Origin: Gonocerus acuteangulatus
Lineage: Eukaryota > Arthropoda > Insecta > Hemiptera > Coreidae
Reading direction: 5' to 3'
Assembly (NCBI GenBank): GCA_946811695.1
Contig: OX328124.1
Span: forward strand, 33,316,203-33,380,202
Length of the DNA stretch: 64,000 nucleotides
In this document: positions 11,707 to 25,576 of the stretch, piece after piece
How the letters are laid out: every line of letters begins with the position of its first letter
Position numbering within the stretch: position 1 is the first letter of the stretch
Program-made: the position numbers and the translations under genes
Notes under the pieces: model-generated
What the model was told of the DNA's origin: nothing
What the model saw: only the letters and a program-made list of their open reading frames with translations
Databases searched by the model: none

Positions 11707-13509
11707 TTTTGGTTAGTCACTCAGAAAACACCGCCAATAAAGAATTAGCACTTCTTAGCGCGTGAATATTACATTTTTGCACTATTTCTGAATGCTTCCG
11801 GAAGTAGTTTATTTTAAAATGCTGTTGGATTTCAGCAGCTTTTAAAACCATCATAAGGTATATAAGAGCTCATTCTTTGGCCTGTTTCCACTTGATGGAG
11901 GAAACACGCTTGTGGCGTCAATGAGGTGTTCCAAAACTGGGGAAGCAGATTAAAATAAATAAGGAAATTTCAATACCCCACTCATGCAAATCCCGGAATT
12001 TACAACTTTCATTCATTTACATGTATAACTTGTATTTAATTAGACCTTTTTCTCCAGCGGAATTTACCGGGATCCCACCTCCCATTACTGGTTGTTATTG
12101 AGATATCTTCTATTGTCCTTTATGCTATCAAATTCGTGTTATAAATAGATATAGTTTCAGTCAATCGAATTGATTTTTGCGGAAGGATACGAATTAATAT
12201 TCCACGAAGGAGTTTTTTGAAGATACTGGATAGTGCTTCGGATGAACTTTTTACTAAGAATTTAATCAAGGATTAGGAAGTTTAATGAATAAAGAACTTT
12301 TTGAAAACTTTTTCTTTGCCGGAATTTCTATAAAAATTCCAAACACCCTACGACCTTCTCCCGTTACAGGATGAATCCTGTAATATATGTTCTACCAATG
12401 TTTCAAAGAGAAAATTCTCTGCTTTTATATTTTATTGCACGTTTATTAAAAAACGAAGCAAAAAACTAAAATATTTATTTATTAAGTGTTCCGCTTTTTG
12501 GCGATAACACAACGATCAGTATCTTCTGAAAGGTCCTGCTAGGAAATCAGCATGCTTGTATATGTAAGTGTATGTGTTAAGGTGGTGGGTATATGTAAAT
12601 ATCAATTAATATTCGTGGAAGCGTAATGTTCTTAAGACAACATTGCCGAAAGTCATTAAATAAGTTCGTAATGTCCTGTGTTCCTGAAGTATGTAAGAGC
12701 AGCGTTAATACTGGCTATCATTGCCTAAGAGTTCTTGTATATCATACGGCAGATTAATACGGTTTCAAAACTAAAAGAAAATTTAATAATACAAAATTTG
12801 CCGACGAGTACCGACAGCTTTCCAGATTTTTAGACGTGAAGTACGTAATAATATAATAATATTATGTTGTGGCAATACATTTTCAATTACATAAGAATGT
12901 GTAAATTATAATTGTGTTTTATCGATCTTCTATCTTGATGAGGAAAATTGGTTTTTCTATGCTTGAAAAAAAAATAATCTTATTTATGATTCAGCATGTC
13001 TCATTTAATTTTATGTGCAAAATTAAATTATTTTCAGCTTTAAAACAATCATTGTACATTAAACAAACCACTGAGTAACAAGCGCGGCAAGTGCACAAAG
13101 TTGTAAGGATAATGTAAAAGTATTGCCTTCCCATAAAGATGCCCATTTTCCACTGGGAATAACCTAATCGGTATTTATATGTGGAATGTATTCGGCGCAA
13201 CGTCCCTCGATGTACAGCGAGTGTCGATAAACTCTGAAACAAAATTCAAGCAAATTACTCAAATTTGCATATAAAACCAAGGGTGGGCGTCTCGTGGGTT
13301 TTACCATATTTACAAGGCGTATCTTCTATTTTTCGCTAGAACATTGCACCGTCCCAAGACCGGGGAAGTCTATTTTCTAGTTTACTTGGGGCATTCCCTT
13401 CTTTGGAATGTTTTTTAGTTACTTTGAATTTCTTTCATGCAAAAAATATAATTTAAATTTGAATAAAACTACATTTTTAAATAATGAGTTATATTAAATA
13501 TAATACCTA
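11702..13509. other. Intronic DNA, no gene seen
   Basis: A short stem-loop GTTTCCacttgatGGAGGAAACACGC lies near 11887-11912 and belongs to a dispersed motif (see findings). Nothing else recognisable. Confidence 0.45.
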
Positions 13510-13541
13510 GTTTCGGTTTGAAATTGAAGCCTTCATCAGGG
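13510..13541 (-). ncRNA. Hammerhead-like core motif, copy 1
   Basis: On the minus strand it reads CTGATGA, A, GGCTT, loop, AAACC, GAAAC. The core matches the hammerhead consensus CUGANGA...GAAA except for one extra A before stem II. Stem II has one mismatch. Catalytic activity is not implied by this alone. Confidence 0.4.
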
Positions 13542-13921
13542 TCCCGAGGACAGTATAAGGTGATAAGAGAGGTTGCGGATTCTAACAGAATCAGTTCTTC
13601 CATACCTCATTGGTTTAATAAAGGCTTAAAATTCAAGCAGAAAAGTTCGCTCATTATTAAAAAATGTATTTTTCAAGTAACAAAACTGAAACCGACTATC
13701 TCCACGCTGGTTAATTACCACAGTAAACGACCTCGTCTGAATGCAATTATTCAGGAGATTTATGTTCCTTCTAATCCTAGAAACATTAAGCAAGTACAAT
13801 CTCAAAAAATGTTCAATATGAATGCCTTTATTACATATGTATAAGCTACTATAAGCGAGAATGTTTACTCATTTCCAATAGGAGTAAATTGTGTCTTTCC
13901 AATTTTGTTCATATTATATTC

Positions 13922-13924
<3 letters not shown>

Positions 13925-13991
<67 letters not shown>
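13925..13991. repeat. (TA)n microsatellite
   Basis: About 33 uninterrupted TA units. Confidence 0.96.
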
Positions 13992-13995
<4 letters not shown>

Positions 13996-15378
13996 GTCTG
14001 ATCACGAAGGATATTCCACTTGACAGCAGAATTCTTCAATTTTTATAAAATTTTGCAGTGAAATATAATTGAAAATGACAAGTTCATTAAGCAGCAAAAT
14101 CCGCCCAACGGAAAACTTTTTTTTTCGGCATATCGCTAACCATCTTGCGATAATAGGTTACAAGATACTTTATTAATGAGTGTTTTTAAGTCAATGAGTA
14201 AAATGCGTTAAAAGTGAGAACCAAATAAACTAACTTTTAAAACAATAATTTTACCATTTTTAAAACACCGGAATTTCTGGATTTTTGGTAAATCGACGAA
14301 TTGCGCTGAATTTTTTGCCCGAAATTTGCCCGAAATTTTTTGCCCGAAATTGTTTATATTCAATGGCGTAAATACGGTTGGTATGGCAAAACAGGATCAT
14401 GACAGTTCATTTTTTCTTTAGACTACAGAAATTTTTTAAGAATATGGTCATTGTCGAATGTAACAATTAAGAGAATACGACGGCATCTGGCAGTTTTGTA
14501 ATGATATATTTTCGATAAATGTAGCCATTAAAATATCTCTCAGAAGTCAATGAAAAGTTTAACCATTATGTGAGTTCAATATTGTATAGCCTGTTGCTTA
14601 TAGTTGTGAAAATCAATGGTCACTCGAAAAGTGACGTAGGAAAAGAGACACTGAAAAAATAATGTTCTAAGAAAATCTATTTCTATTAAGAAGAACATTA
14701 TAAATAATTCTTGCCAAGCTTTTAATGTATCTCATAGGTCTATGAATTTTGCTTTTTTTCAAACAATATTTACTAACTAGATATTTATTATTTTTCTTTA
14801 ATCCTTCTTCTTTATATGGCGTAATTATGACGTTTCGGCGTCATGATTCGATTTTTTTTCTCCCTCTAACTCAAGTTCTCTCTGTTTAAAACTTCTTGTA
14901 CTACAAATTCGGCATTAAGACACAGAGAGAAAACATATGAGGTGCAAATCATTGGTTCCTATCCTGATTATCATTTATTGAATTTTAGGGGCAATGATAT
15001 CCATTTAAAAAGAAGACTAGGAATTTGTTTGATGAAGCTGAGATTAAAGAAAATCTATTTGTTATTTTGCCCGGTCCATTGGCTTCCTTCCTACGATAGT
15101 AATCTTAGGAGGAGTGGGGGAGAAGAATACGTGACATTTAACTCGTGATCTTGTAGCTTCTTGCTGAGTCTGATTTTAGCACATTCCTCCGAAGGAAAGT
15201 AGCTATTGAGGTTGCACTCATGACGGAATTTTCGAAAAATGTTTTCAAATCTTTATCGATCCTACCTAGTAGACACTGAAAATGACCCCCGTTAAAATTT
15301 ATATATCTATATCTATATATATATGTTTGTTTGGAACGGCTTCTTTCTCCAGCGGTGTCGCTCCTCTCTCCATCGCAA

Positions 15379-15412
15379 TATTTCGTCGGGTTCATCTCCG
15401 ACTTCTTCAGGC
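15379..15412 (-). ncRNA. Hammerhead-like core motif, copy 2
   Basis: The minus strand reads CTGAAGA, A, GTCGG, AGATGAAC, CCGAC, GAAAT. Stem II (GTCGG/CCGAC) is a perfect 5-bp stem of different sequence from the other copies, while the flanking core is the same. Confidence 0.4.
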
Positions 15413-15494
15413 TGCTATGTGTCGTCCTCGGTGGTTAACAAGGGAATGATTTTCTCTCGGATTTTCCCTCCTTTATAGCCCTGCCTGAAATATG

Positions 15495-15545
<51 letters not shown>

Positions 15546-15565
15546 TTATTTATATATATATATAT
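15495..15565. repeat. (TA)n microsatellite, interrupted
   Basis: TA units interrupted by TATG and TTTA steps. Confidence 0.93.
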
Positions 15566-15574
15566 GTCTGTTAA

Positions 15575-16119
15575 CACGATAGCGGCCAGAGTTTTTGTTT
15601 TTTCGTCACGAAACTTGGTATATAGCATTCAATTAGCAAACGATTGAACGAGTTCGTTAACCACGAAAATCGGTCCACCGGAAGGGGGGGTTTACCCCGA
15701 ACCCAAAACACTAATTTGACCATGTCAGCCGTAATGTTTGTTATATTTCAACGAAACTTGGTGGTAATATAGTGAGAAAAGTGAGATATAAAAATGAACT
15801 AAATCGGTTCATAAGGAGGGGGAGGGTTACTCCGGACCCACAATACCAATTCGCCACTTCCAGCCGTGATTTTTGGTATATTTCGACGAAACTCGGCATT
15901 CGTAGTGGTAATCTACAGGTAAATATGTGTTGTAAAAATAAACTAAATCGGTTCATTAGGAGGGGGGGGGGTTTACTCCGGCCCCAAATTACTAATATAC
16001 TCATACCGGTCGTAATTTATGCTGTATTGAAACGAAACGCGGTATGCGTCGTGGGTAACTCATGAGAAAGAAGTGTTGTAAAAATGAGCTGAATCGGTCA
16101 ATCGGAAAGGGGGGTTTAC
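15575..16119 (+). repeat. Diverged tandem repeat, about 140-bp unit, four copies
   Basis: Each unit has CGAAAC(T/G)(T/C)GG, then AACTAAATCGGTTCATNAGG, a G run of 5-9, and TTTACTCCGG. Units start near 15581, 15727, 15863 and 16006 and are roughly 70-80% alike by eye. A related single unit in inverse orientation lies at about 49075-49160. The function is unknown. Confidence 0.8.
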
Positions 16120-19100
16120 TTTGTAATATATTTCAATAGAAAAGCCCGCCAGCCGTAGGTTCACAAAGCCGCCGCAATGAGCGCTTTCTACCACTAGAGG
16201 GACTGTATCCTGTTCCTGTGTTAGATCAAAATACGATAATATGAGGTTTTTTGTATTTATTACATAGTGTAGTAGGTACTATGTGTAAAAATAACTCTGG
16301 AAGCAAATTAAGAATTGATCAGTTACTCATTACAAAATTAAAAGAGAACTATTCATGTTTTTATTTTATTTATGTAGGATATTTTAAGCAAATTGTTCTG
16401 GAAAGCAGTCTACACTACCCAAATTCTGAGGAAAGTGCTTAGTTATGCAGCTCCTGCGTGACGGACTTTTTCACAATAGCACTGCTGAAGTAAGTCATTT
16501 GGATACCAAGTTGAGCTGTTGGCCATAGGCTTGTATGTGGACTGTCTATAGATATGTATTCAGACATTGCAAATAGACAGTCTAGGCACTGTGTGAGGTA
16601 TACGCACTTGAATATCTTGTTTTTCATTAGTCACTACATACGACGCCCTTTTGGGATCGCTGTTTGCACAGTCATCATTTTTGATAATTACAAAAAACCC
16701 TAGAGAAAGCGTTGACGGAGCTGTGTAAATTTAGAGATCCTCATTTTGGCTGTAATTTACTTTGTACGCAGAAACAAAACTCTGTGTATTTTTTAGATTC
16801 ATTTCAAATTTTGAAGGCAACTCTTCGATTGCATTTATTTATTTCCCAATATTTTAGAGAGGTTAGTCACTTCCCACAAGATGTCGAAGAGATAAGTGTT
16901 CTCCAAGGCTAAAAAACTGGAGGCGATGACTCCATGACGTTCACACCAGCTAACATTTTTATTTGTGCAATATTTTCCCACATTTGTCTGGCACCTCCCA
17001 CTTCAAATGGGAGAATTATATTATGCGATTTTGTTGCAAACATTTACCTTTAGACACGAATTGCCTTCATAGGTGAACTGTAGATCGCCTCTGATGGCAA
17101 TGAAAAGCCAACAAAAAAGATACACCAATTGATTTGTTTTCAAATGTTTACTAGGCTGAAGTCCCTAATAGGCAGGACGAAAGTCAATTCAATAGTCTTC
17201 TCAAGTAAGGGTTGTTCCCTTCAATGCTTAGTTCAATTGCTGACCAGAAGAAATGCCTTTACTCCGAAAAAATATTATTTGGATTTTGGTTAGAAGTCCC
17301 ATTCGATGAAAGAGGAGTAGTAGGTTTTGTTCAACAGCAGTTTCGACACGGTACCATCGAAAGTTGCGGTCCAACACTTTGAAATATTCAACCGTGCCCA
17401 AGACAGAGAGAACATGGTTAAAACATCAAAATCAGCTTGCGCCAGTTTGATGTTTATCTGAATCCCCCTATCCATGTTGAATGACATGCCAATGAGTTGA
17501 CAACTGATGCAGGGAGTGGTGTGGTATAAGGTATGTAGAGATGAGAGCTGGGTGACGGGCATTCACCTCACAACTCCTAACCAAACCGGATCAGGTTGTT
17601 CGCGGGGTGCCGGTCCCTCATCACGTCATCGTGTAAACTTGCCGCAAGACATTGTCTCAACAGACGGTGAGATCGGAGAAGGATTTCTAATCGATTGTTG
17701 AAAATTCCTAAGTGATATCATATCGTCCCAACCATGTCAAACTATCGAATATGCAAATCGGAGAAAATTAGGGAACTAACATATTCTATTCTTTGACGAC
17801 GTAATATATTGAAAAATGGTCTTATTCCATACTTTATTTATGGCATTAAAGGCTTCTCTAAAGGGATTAGAGTTGTGACAAGCCGTGTCCTCCACAATCC
17901 ACCATCAAAGTCGCGAATCTGAAAAACCACAATTTCCACATTCGATAGCATGAGCGTATATAAGGGGGGGGGCCCTCCCGAAATTTTTTTCTATAAAGTG
18001 TACGCGCAGGCTTATTTTTATCTTGTGAATTTTGCCAAAACTTGTCCATTTTGTTCACGGTATAGCACTAACAGACATATCTCATCACTTTTGGCTAGAT
18101 GGTGGTGGTCCTGCTTCAGTTACATACAAGACGCACTGAAGATGGAGCTTTAGACTTCGAAAGCCTCGTGGAAAAAAGAATAAACTCTGTGCCGGAGACC
18201 TTTTTTTATCTATAGGAAAATAAGCCCCGCCAGTTCTTCTGCACAAAGATTTATTTTTTATATATACACACGTTTTTTGCAGTTTGCTTACAGTGTATAT
18301 CATTTATATATATTCTTTGTAATAATAATTACTGTATATATGAAATTATTCAGATATTAAAAAATCCTTGTAAGCTATTCTACATTGAGCAGTTACTCTT
18401 CTTTTGATTATGTTCTGTTCATTTAAAGAAAGTTTAAATTATTTCAGTTCTTCTATAAGATGATTGTGATTTTTTGTTTGTAGGTAATTGCATTTAAATG
18501 AGAACCGTTTTATGAATAAACATAAGACCGTTAATAAGAATTGCTATCCAACCCACGAGCCGACGGAGTGATTCCATTGACGAAAGCAGAAAAATGTGAA
18601 ATACCGGTTTTAGCGTGGTTCTTCCCTCCCTCTATGTCTAGTAACATATGGGCTATGAACGTTGTCATTTCGGGTTTTCCACATAAAATGGGGGTTTCTC
18701 CCTGTACAAAGGGTGGAAACACGCTCTAAAATGTGTTATCCTTCTCTAACTAGTACCTTACTACAGCATGTAGCCAATCAGACATAAGATCCCCTGTTCT
18801 AATCCTCCAGCAAAGTCCCGCAACCCTCGAGAGAGATTGAGGATGTGAGAGGCCACTGACTGGTGAGGAGGTACAGGGAACTGACCTATATCCAGCCTTT
18901 ACCTCCCGTGTACAGTTGTGCCGAGTTCTTTCACCCCTCCTTCAATCTCCTGGTTCGATACCCGTCTAGAATTTATCTTCCGCTAGTCTCTCTTCAAACT
19001 CCAACGGAACTTAAATATTTTTTATAGTCAACTGATAGTTTTGAAAACTATTTAGTGCCACACATTTTATCCAAACGTCGTTTATTGAGAGGGGATCTTT

Positions 19101-19577
19101 GACTGATAAAATTGCGAATGTAGGTATCTATTAGCAGGTTCCGGTTTTGATATTAAAAAAAAATACATTTTTGAAAAGAAAATGCGTTTTATACTAATTT
19201 ATGTAGAGATGAAATGAAAGGTAATTATACCTACATCTCCAGGAAACTTATGGTAAATGTGTGTTATATCTAGAGCATAACTTGGATATAATGGAAGATA
19301 CAGAAATAGGTCTGTATCTGTTACCCATACTCTAAGTTATAAATTTTAAAACTTAGAGTATTAATTTACTTGCTAGCTTCGGAAATTCTGTTAGATTGTA
19401 CAGTAATTTAGGATTTGTTACGCACCATTCTATATGATTAAATCTAACTATCATGACATAATTTATAATCAAGTTGTTAAACATTTTATCTTCAGTTCCA
19501 TATAAAAAAAAAAAAAAAATTATTCCTCTACAATATAAGTTTTAGATTTATACTATCATTTGTACAGTTGTAGGAAT
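16120..19577. other. Intronic DNA with several short open frames, no gene recognised
   Basis: Includes two copies of a stem-loop motif at 18603-18645 (minus strand) and 18688-18728 (plus strand), and a G run at 17965-17973 flanked by GCGTATATAAGG that resembles the hAT-like elements at 25308 and 36058. Confidence 0.45.
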
Positions 19578-19589
19578 AACAGTATTATA

Positions 19590-19646
19590 GGCGCTAATAG
19601 CCAAGTAGTTGATGCGCCGTTAAAAACGAAAAAAAAACAAATAAAA
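19590..19646 (+). mobile_element. SINE tail-only insertion, 57 bp
   Basis: It consists of the family A 3' tail alone (GGCGCTAATAGCC ... GATGCGCCGTTAAAA) plus an A-rich end. The 12-bp target duplications AACAGTATTATA flank it at 19578-19589 and 19647-19658, showing a discrete retrotransposition event. GGCGC and GCGCC at its ends pair. Confidence 0.9.
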
Positions 19647-20523
19647 AACAGTATTATAATAATGAAAATGATAATTGCTTTATAATAATCATATCTGTAC
19701 TGCCTACAAAACATGAATGAAAAACTGAGAAGTACTTTCAGATCAAAGGTTTCATCATTATTGTACCGCCCATAAATTTATTATACATTAAAAAACAATG
19801 AGAAAAAAACCTCGGTTTTCTTAGAAACCGAAAAATAAATATTTACGATAGGTTATAATTCGTGTGGGATTTAACTTATATTATAAAAAGTTAGTTTTAA
19901 CTTAATAACCCTTTTTAGCGTTTTATCCTTCTGAGAAAATATTTTTTTACTCTCTTGTCACTCAACAATGTTTCATTGAGATAGCCTTTCTCGCGTTTAA
20001 TTAGGTGTCAGTTGTATCAAAAACTTTTTTTTTTTAATATTGATAGCTTCCATTTTGGCAATAGCCTATTAATGTGATCATTGCCTGCAGCGTTGACTCG
20101 TCCTAAAGCTTGTCCGTACTGGATGGATTCATCAAATGCTGATTTAGCAGTTAATGTTTGCTGAGCTTTGTGGAGCTTACACAACTTCCTCTGTGCAGGA
20201 TGCTGACTCCAATATTTTGTCTTTTCTATAATCGATATCATTTATTCTTTTTAATAATAGAAATCGAACGCCGAATAGAAGAATGAGGTTAGAGAAATTA
20301 TTAATTACAAATCTACTGTAGAATAGATTATTTATATTTTCAAAATCAATAGCCACTTCGGATAAAAAAAACGATTAATAGTAAAGCAATTAGAAAAAAT
20401 TAATATTTTTGTTATTATTTCTGATCGAAATTAAATTCGCATCGAGGGGAAAAAATGATTTAAGAGATTAGAAGAGACTGTTTATTCTAATTATGTGAAG
20501 CCCTAAAATATTTTTGACTGAAA

Positions 20524-20892
20524 AGGCAGGAACTGAACAGGAGATACGGACTCCTACGACGACTATTGGGACCTTCATCAAGACTCACAACACAGAACTA
20601 ACTCACTATATACAAAACTATCATCAGAGCTATTTAGATGTACGGAATTAAACTCTGGAGAACAACCAAAACGTCAAATATGCACAATATACAGGTATTC
20701 CATCCCGAAGTCCTACGCAAAATAGTTAATGCCCCTTTCTACGTTTTCAATAAAAACCTTCATAACAATCTCAACATCCCTTTCGTTTATGAACTGGCAA
20801 AATCCAGATTCCTAACCTTTCACTCCAAACTATCTGCCCATCTCAATCCCTCTCCTCTCAATCCCATCCCAAAAACCCTCCTAGAAGACTAA
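20524..20892 (+). pseudogene. Non-LTR retrotransposon (Jockey-like) ORF2 C-terminal fragment
   Basis: The frame reads RQELNRRYGLLRRLLG..., MYGIKLWRTTKTSNMHNIQV..., then NAPFYVFNKNLHNNLNIPF, and ends at TAG. This is the C-terminal region after the reverse transcriptase domain of Jockey-type LINEs, where a Y-G-I-x-L-W-G motif and an NAPWYV-like motif are typical. Two in-frame stops (TAA near 20599 and TAG at 20635) break it. It is the same family as 28127-28561, about 50% alike. It is dead and 5'-truncated. Confidence 0.82.
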
Positions 20893-23800
20893 AGAGATCT
20901 TGGCCTCGTGATCAACTATGTTCATAATTAAAGGACAAATAAAAGCTCCCTACTAGGAAGTGTTAATATTGATTAGCTTCTTGTTTAATAAGTCCTTGTT
21001 ACCCTAATGCTAATAATTTTGTTTTATAATCATTATTAATTTTTTTTTCTTTCTTAATTATAATAATTTTTTATCTATGATTTTTATTTAATTTTTAATT
21101 AATTTATGTATATATTATTATTACTTAATTTCATTATGTGTAATCATAAATAAGCTCATGTATAAAATAATCACACTTAACCAATGTACTTTATTATTCT
21201 ACAAATGTTAAATCAACGTGCCTAGGTACAAAACAACAACTTTTTATCCGGCTGCAAGAAACAAAAAGATTAATTGATCTTCTATTAATACAGTATTAGT
21301 TCCTAGTTATTGCATTCGCAAACGTTTCTAATTTGTTTGTGCATTTTGAATACAATTAGAAGTATACTCACATAATGTTTTTTTCTCAGATAAACCTTTA
21401 TTTTAAAGCGTTTTCAAAAATCTGAATTTTCAATAAATCTAAGTTTTCTACATTCATATTGAATTTTTTTCGTGGTTATTGCATCCGATTATTACAAGCC
21501 TGAAGAGAAAGACAGAGAGAAGGCAAGCATATGGCCCCGGTTAAGCGGGGTCAGTGATCCCGAAGCTCCCCGACCATCCGATAAAACAACTCATATTAAT
21601 GCCATCATTAAACACTAACTAACAAACTGCAAATAATTCTCTTGTAACTCACAAACTGCTCCTCAAATTCATTAAAGTAATTTTAACATGTTTACTCGCT
21701 TCCTATAAGGAGGAAATTACTTGGACTTGGGCCTTATTGCGACATCTGGAGGTGCTGATGAGAAATTTTATATATAAATAGACAAAGCGTTGTTAGGAAT
21801 ATAATATTTTGTTACAATTAAGAAAATGTACTTTTATTTCACTATTAGGACGGAAAAAGACTTCTGCTCTGGGTACGACTACTTGAGTGGAGGTTGGTGA
21901 TGGAAATGACTTCGGTGTAGTAAGTCAGCTCTTGGTTTTCCACATATTTATGCTGTCGGCCGTTTTGTAGCAGTTTCTTCACTTTGGGTCACTTTTTGCA
22001 CTCCAGGACAAAAAAGTGCTTTTTATCCACTTGTCCCGCAGTGGTTGGTTGACAAGTTAGAGGAGGTCGCTTCTATCGGAGATCACTCGATATTATGCGT
22101 GGACGAGTTGGCAAATCCCTACGGCTGGAATAGTGACTATCGCTAAGTAAATGAATTTGGACCTCTTTTTGAATGTGATATTTTTAATTGGAACTTCACA
22201 GCAGAATAATCCTCTCGACAAGGGACGTTTTGTACATGAAAGCATCACAGCCTTTGCATTATGACCCATGTCCTAAATAGCGAAACATCCCGCAGACGAC
22301 GATTGGGCTCGTCATACGAGTACAAGCAAGTGATCAACTACTCGGAAGGTGCGATAATAGAAGAGGAAGAGGGAGAGAGACTGCTATAAAACAATCCCCA
22401 GGCCACAGCTGGGTGGGGGAAAAGCCATTGACCGACCTTATGACGTAGACACCGCTACCAGCTGATCGGGGATCCACGTGCCTTCTCTCCCTCTCCGACA
22501 AGTCTCTCCCCTAACTGTACGCCCTTTCCCACTGGAATCTCCTCCGATACAGTACCTCGGCCAACAAGGTATGCAGTAGAATATTGCTTTGTAATAAGAA
22601 CGTGATTGAAGGATAGCGGCTTCGAATCCCCTCTGGGGGTATTGATCTTTATCTTGAAAAGCGTTGTTTACATAATGTAACGCGATGCCATTTATACAGC
22701 TGTGCGTTGGTAACTTTGTGAAATGCAGGTGTACACCCTGCGTCATAAATAGCGTGTTTCTCTATAATGTCTACACATAGTGTGATTTGGAAAACCTAGA
22801 ATAGAAATTCTAACTCGTTGACATTACCTAGATAGAAATAATAAGTGTTAGGTCACAATAGTTAAATCAAAATGACATAGCAATGGTAACAACATTTTAT
22901 TTTGCTTTTAACTTATTAAAGTAGCGTCTTCCAGACACCAAAAAGACTTAGTTCTTTGAGTTGGCAGTCCCGTTTTTAAAATATATTAGGCATACCTTTA
23001 ATTCTATATTGTTGGCTATTTACATGTATAATGATTATTATATTATATTTTGGTTTTTCACCGTTTGGTGATTTCTTTCTTCTTAAGTCCTTAAATATAA
23101 AATTCTGTTATGCTTCAAAAGCATCTGTCATTTTATGTATTGTTGAATGTTGTGTATGTTCTGTTACATTAACCCAACAAAAAGAGAGTATCTTTTAGTT
23201 GGATCAATTACCAAAAAATCAAATTCACCAAATGGCTGTTCTTATTTTTACTTTTTTAAATATTGTTGTATAAATGTGTATGCATTAGGTATATAATAAT
23301 TTCATTAATGTACTGGCTATCATCCGAAAGTAAGTAAGTCAAATTGTAGGGTAATATAAAATTTGTCCTGAGTCTACACTCTGACGGAATGTGTTTTATT
23401 GATAGGTCAGTATTGATACGTACATGTCGGTCTGTCCCGTCTTGACACGTATAAAGAAAAAACATTGACTCAAAAAATACTTACAGGTCTTTAATTTTAT
23501 CAACGTTTTGTCTTGATTTTTCTCTTAGTTATGTAGCAAATTTCAAGTGGACTACTTCTTCGTACCCTCAAATCCTTGGTGATTCTCTTAATATTTTTCC
23601 TTTAATTGTAAGAAATCAAGTCTTCGGAAACTTCAAGCAAAACTTCCTCCGATCGAGCTGACCGTAATTTGTACCTAAACCCTTTTATGTAGAAGCTTAT
23701 TAGGCGTTTGAATTACCCAACCATTTTCTTTTCAAATGCCCTTTGGAACTTCCTCTTTTCCAAATTCAAACAAAAATTTAAAAACCTTAGTTTGCATAAA

Positions 23801-24491
23801 TGCGGAACTCGTGGAAACACACCATAATTTTTATGTCCCTCCCTTATGTTTTAATACCCAATATGTACCATAATTCAAGTTTTTTTTTTTTTCATAAATG
23901 ATTTCAGTCGATTCCCAACAAATCTAAATAACTATAAAAATTTACTTCCTTAAGGGTTAGTATGGGGTTATAAAACCCATTTCTCGCCAGTTCTTCCGTG
24001 TGGCCTCCTATAGCGAGGGATGAAACACGCTAAACATTTGCTTTCCATTCATAAAAGTTTTAAATTATTTTCCAGCTGGGACTTTTTCTATTCCAGTGGA
24101 GAATTATCTACATCAGATAGAGCAGATATCTCCTAAAATCCACCACAGAATCAATGAGGAATTCATGTATGAGACCCTCAAAGAAATCCCGCAAGATGTC
24201 TGAATATCTCACCTGAGGGCACTACCCACAGGTAATAATTGCTTGGAGTTAATGACCTTAGCACCGGAAAATGGAAAGGAAAAAATAATGAAAATCTATC
24301 AAATGCCCACGAGGATCAACTTTCTAGATTCTCCTCCCTAATGTAATATTGTCAAATGATATCTTGCTTTATTCGTAATATATCGCCAGCACATCAATGA
24401 AACCAATAAATATAATTCATAATTTATTTATCTACTATATTGTAATATAAGTTAAAATTTGGTTACTTTCAACACTCACACTGATCCAAAC
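20893..24491. other. Intronic DNA, no gene recognised
   Basis: GC-richer patches at about 21860-22140 and 22240-22740 contain short open frames without recognisable domains. No splice-bounded exon could be supported. Confidence 0.4.
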
Positions 24492-24503
24492 ATATCATGT
24501 AAC

Positions 24504-24616
24504 AAAGAAAAGGCATCACCCCTATCCTGGCTAGAAAAGGGTGGTAACCTATAGATAACCCGTCCTAAAATTCGTAGTTAATAATAAATGGACGTTAAAA
24601 TTTAAATAAATAAATA
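24504..24616 (+). mobile_element. SINE family B, 5'-truncated
   Basis: It contains the family B body (CCTATCCTGGCTAGAAAAGG, CCCGTCCTAAAATTCG) and tail TTAAATAAATAAAT. It is flanked by the 12-bp duplication ATATCATGTAAC (24492-24503 and 24617-24628). The tRNA-like head is missing. Confidence 0.92.
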
Positions 24617-25307
24617 ATATCATGTAACCCTGAACTATAGAACACATGATATAATTTAACCTAGAGGTAGAAATAAACAAATACAAATACACAACAATAT
24701 ATTTGTCAAATACCACTTACTCACGGACCTATCATCGCCCAGCCCAAACCACTCGACAGAAAAATTTGAAATTTTCCATGGACACTCCCTATAGAACGCA
24801 GACGCTCACTAAGAAAGGATTTTTTGATATTCGAATTTTTAAGTATTTTTAGAGGGGTTTAAAGTTTTAGTTTGTTAGAGCTGGCAAGCCTTGGCAGCAT
24901 GCGTTGCTAGGATGATAAAGAACAGCTGTTACCGTACATTATCTATTTCATAGTATTATTTATAATTGAGGTTAATTTAAACTATGATGGCAGACCTTGA
25001 ATTACTAGAAATAAACTGTCCCTCATAGAGTTAACGTTATGAGGGACAAAAACACCATTTCATTTCAACTTGTCCCCCATAGAGCTTTCGCTATACCTGG
25101 TGATGGTTCATCGGCGGTAATAATATCCCGAACACTTGCACAGCCTCCGCACCCATCAGCATCCCCAGTCAGAACACTTCTTGGTCATGCTCGATAATGG
25201 GTGTTTCCAAATGACATGTGAGAAACATAAATTTTTAAATTTTATCGTACATTTATTATTGACAACGAAATTTAACCTCTATTGGTTACACTGCTGTTAC
25301 TGGTAAC

Positions 25308-25576
25308 CATGGGCATATATAGGAAATAATTCCGGGGGGAGGGGGAAGTTCGGGGTCTGGTACCATTTCCGGTGTATGGAATACTAATAATTCAGAACTT
25401 GGAATAGTTTTACGCAAATAAAACGATATTACAACTAAAATGAAATATTTTTTATGAACTAAATGATCTTATTTAATTTATTTTTAAGACACATTTATAC
25501 CATCAAATAAAAATGTCGGGGGGGGGGGGCTGCACACCCCTCAGCCCCCCCCCCTCCCCTCTTATTTACGCCCATG
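25308..25576. mobile_element. hAT-like MITE, family with CATGGGCGTA ends, copy 1
   Basis: Ends CATGGGCATATATAGG and ATTTACGCCCATG are inverted. The 8-bp duplication CTGGTAAC flanks it at 25300-25307 and 25577-25584. It contains long G and C runs near the ends. It is 269 bp and has no reading frame. It is the same family as 36058-36344, in the opposite orientation. Confidence 0.92.

Noticed and set aside
17507..17701. Open frame containing DESWV, recalling the mariner transposase catalytic region
   Set aside because: Only five residues match, the following residues do not fit, no second catalytic block or inverted repeats were seen, and the opposite strand is equally open.
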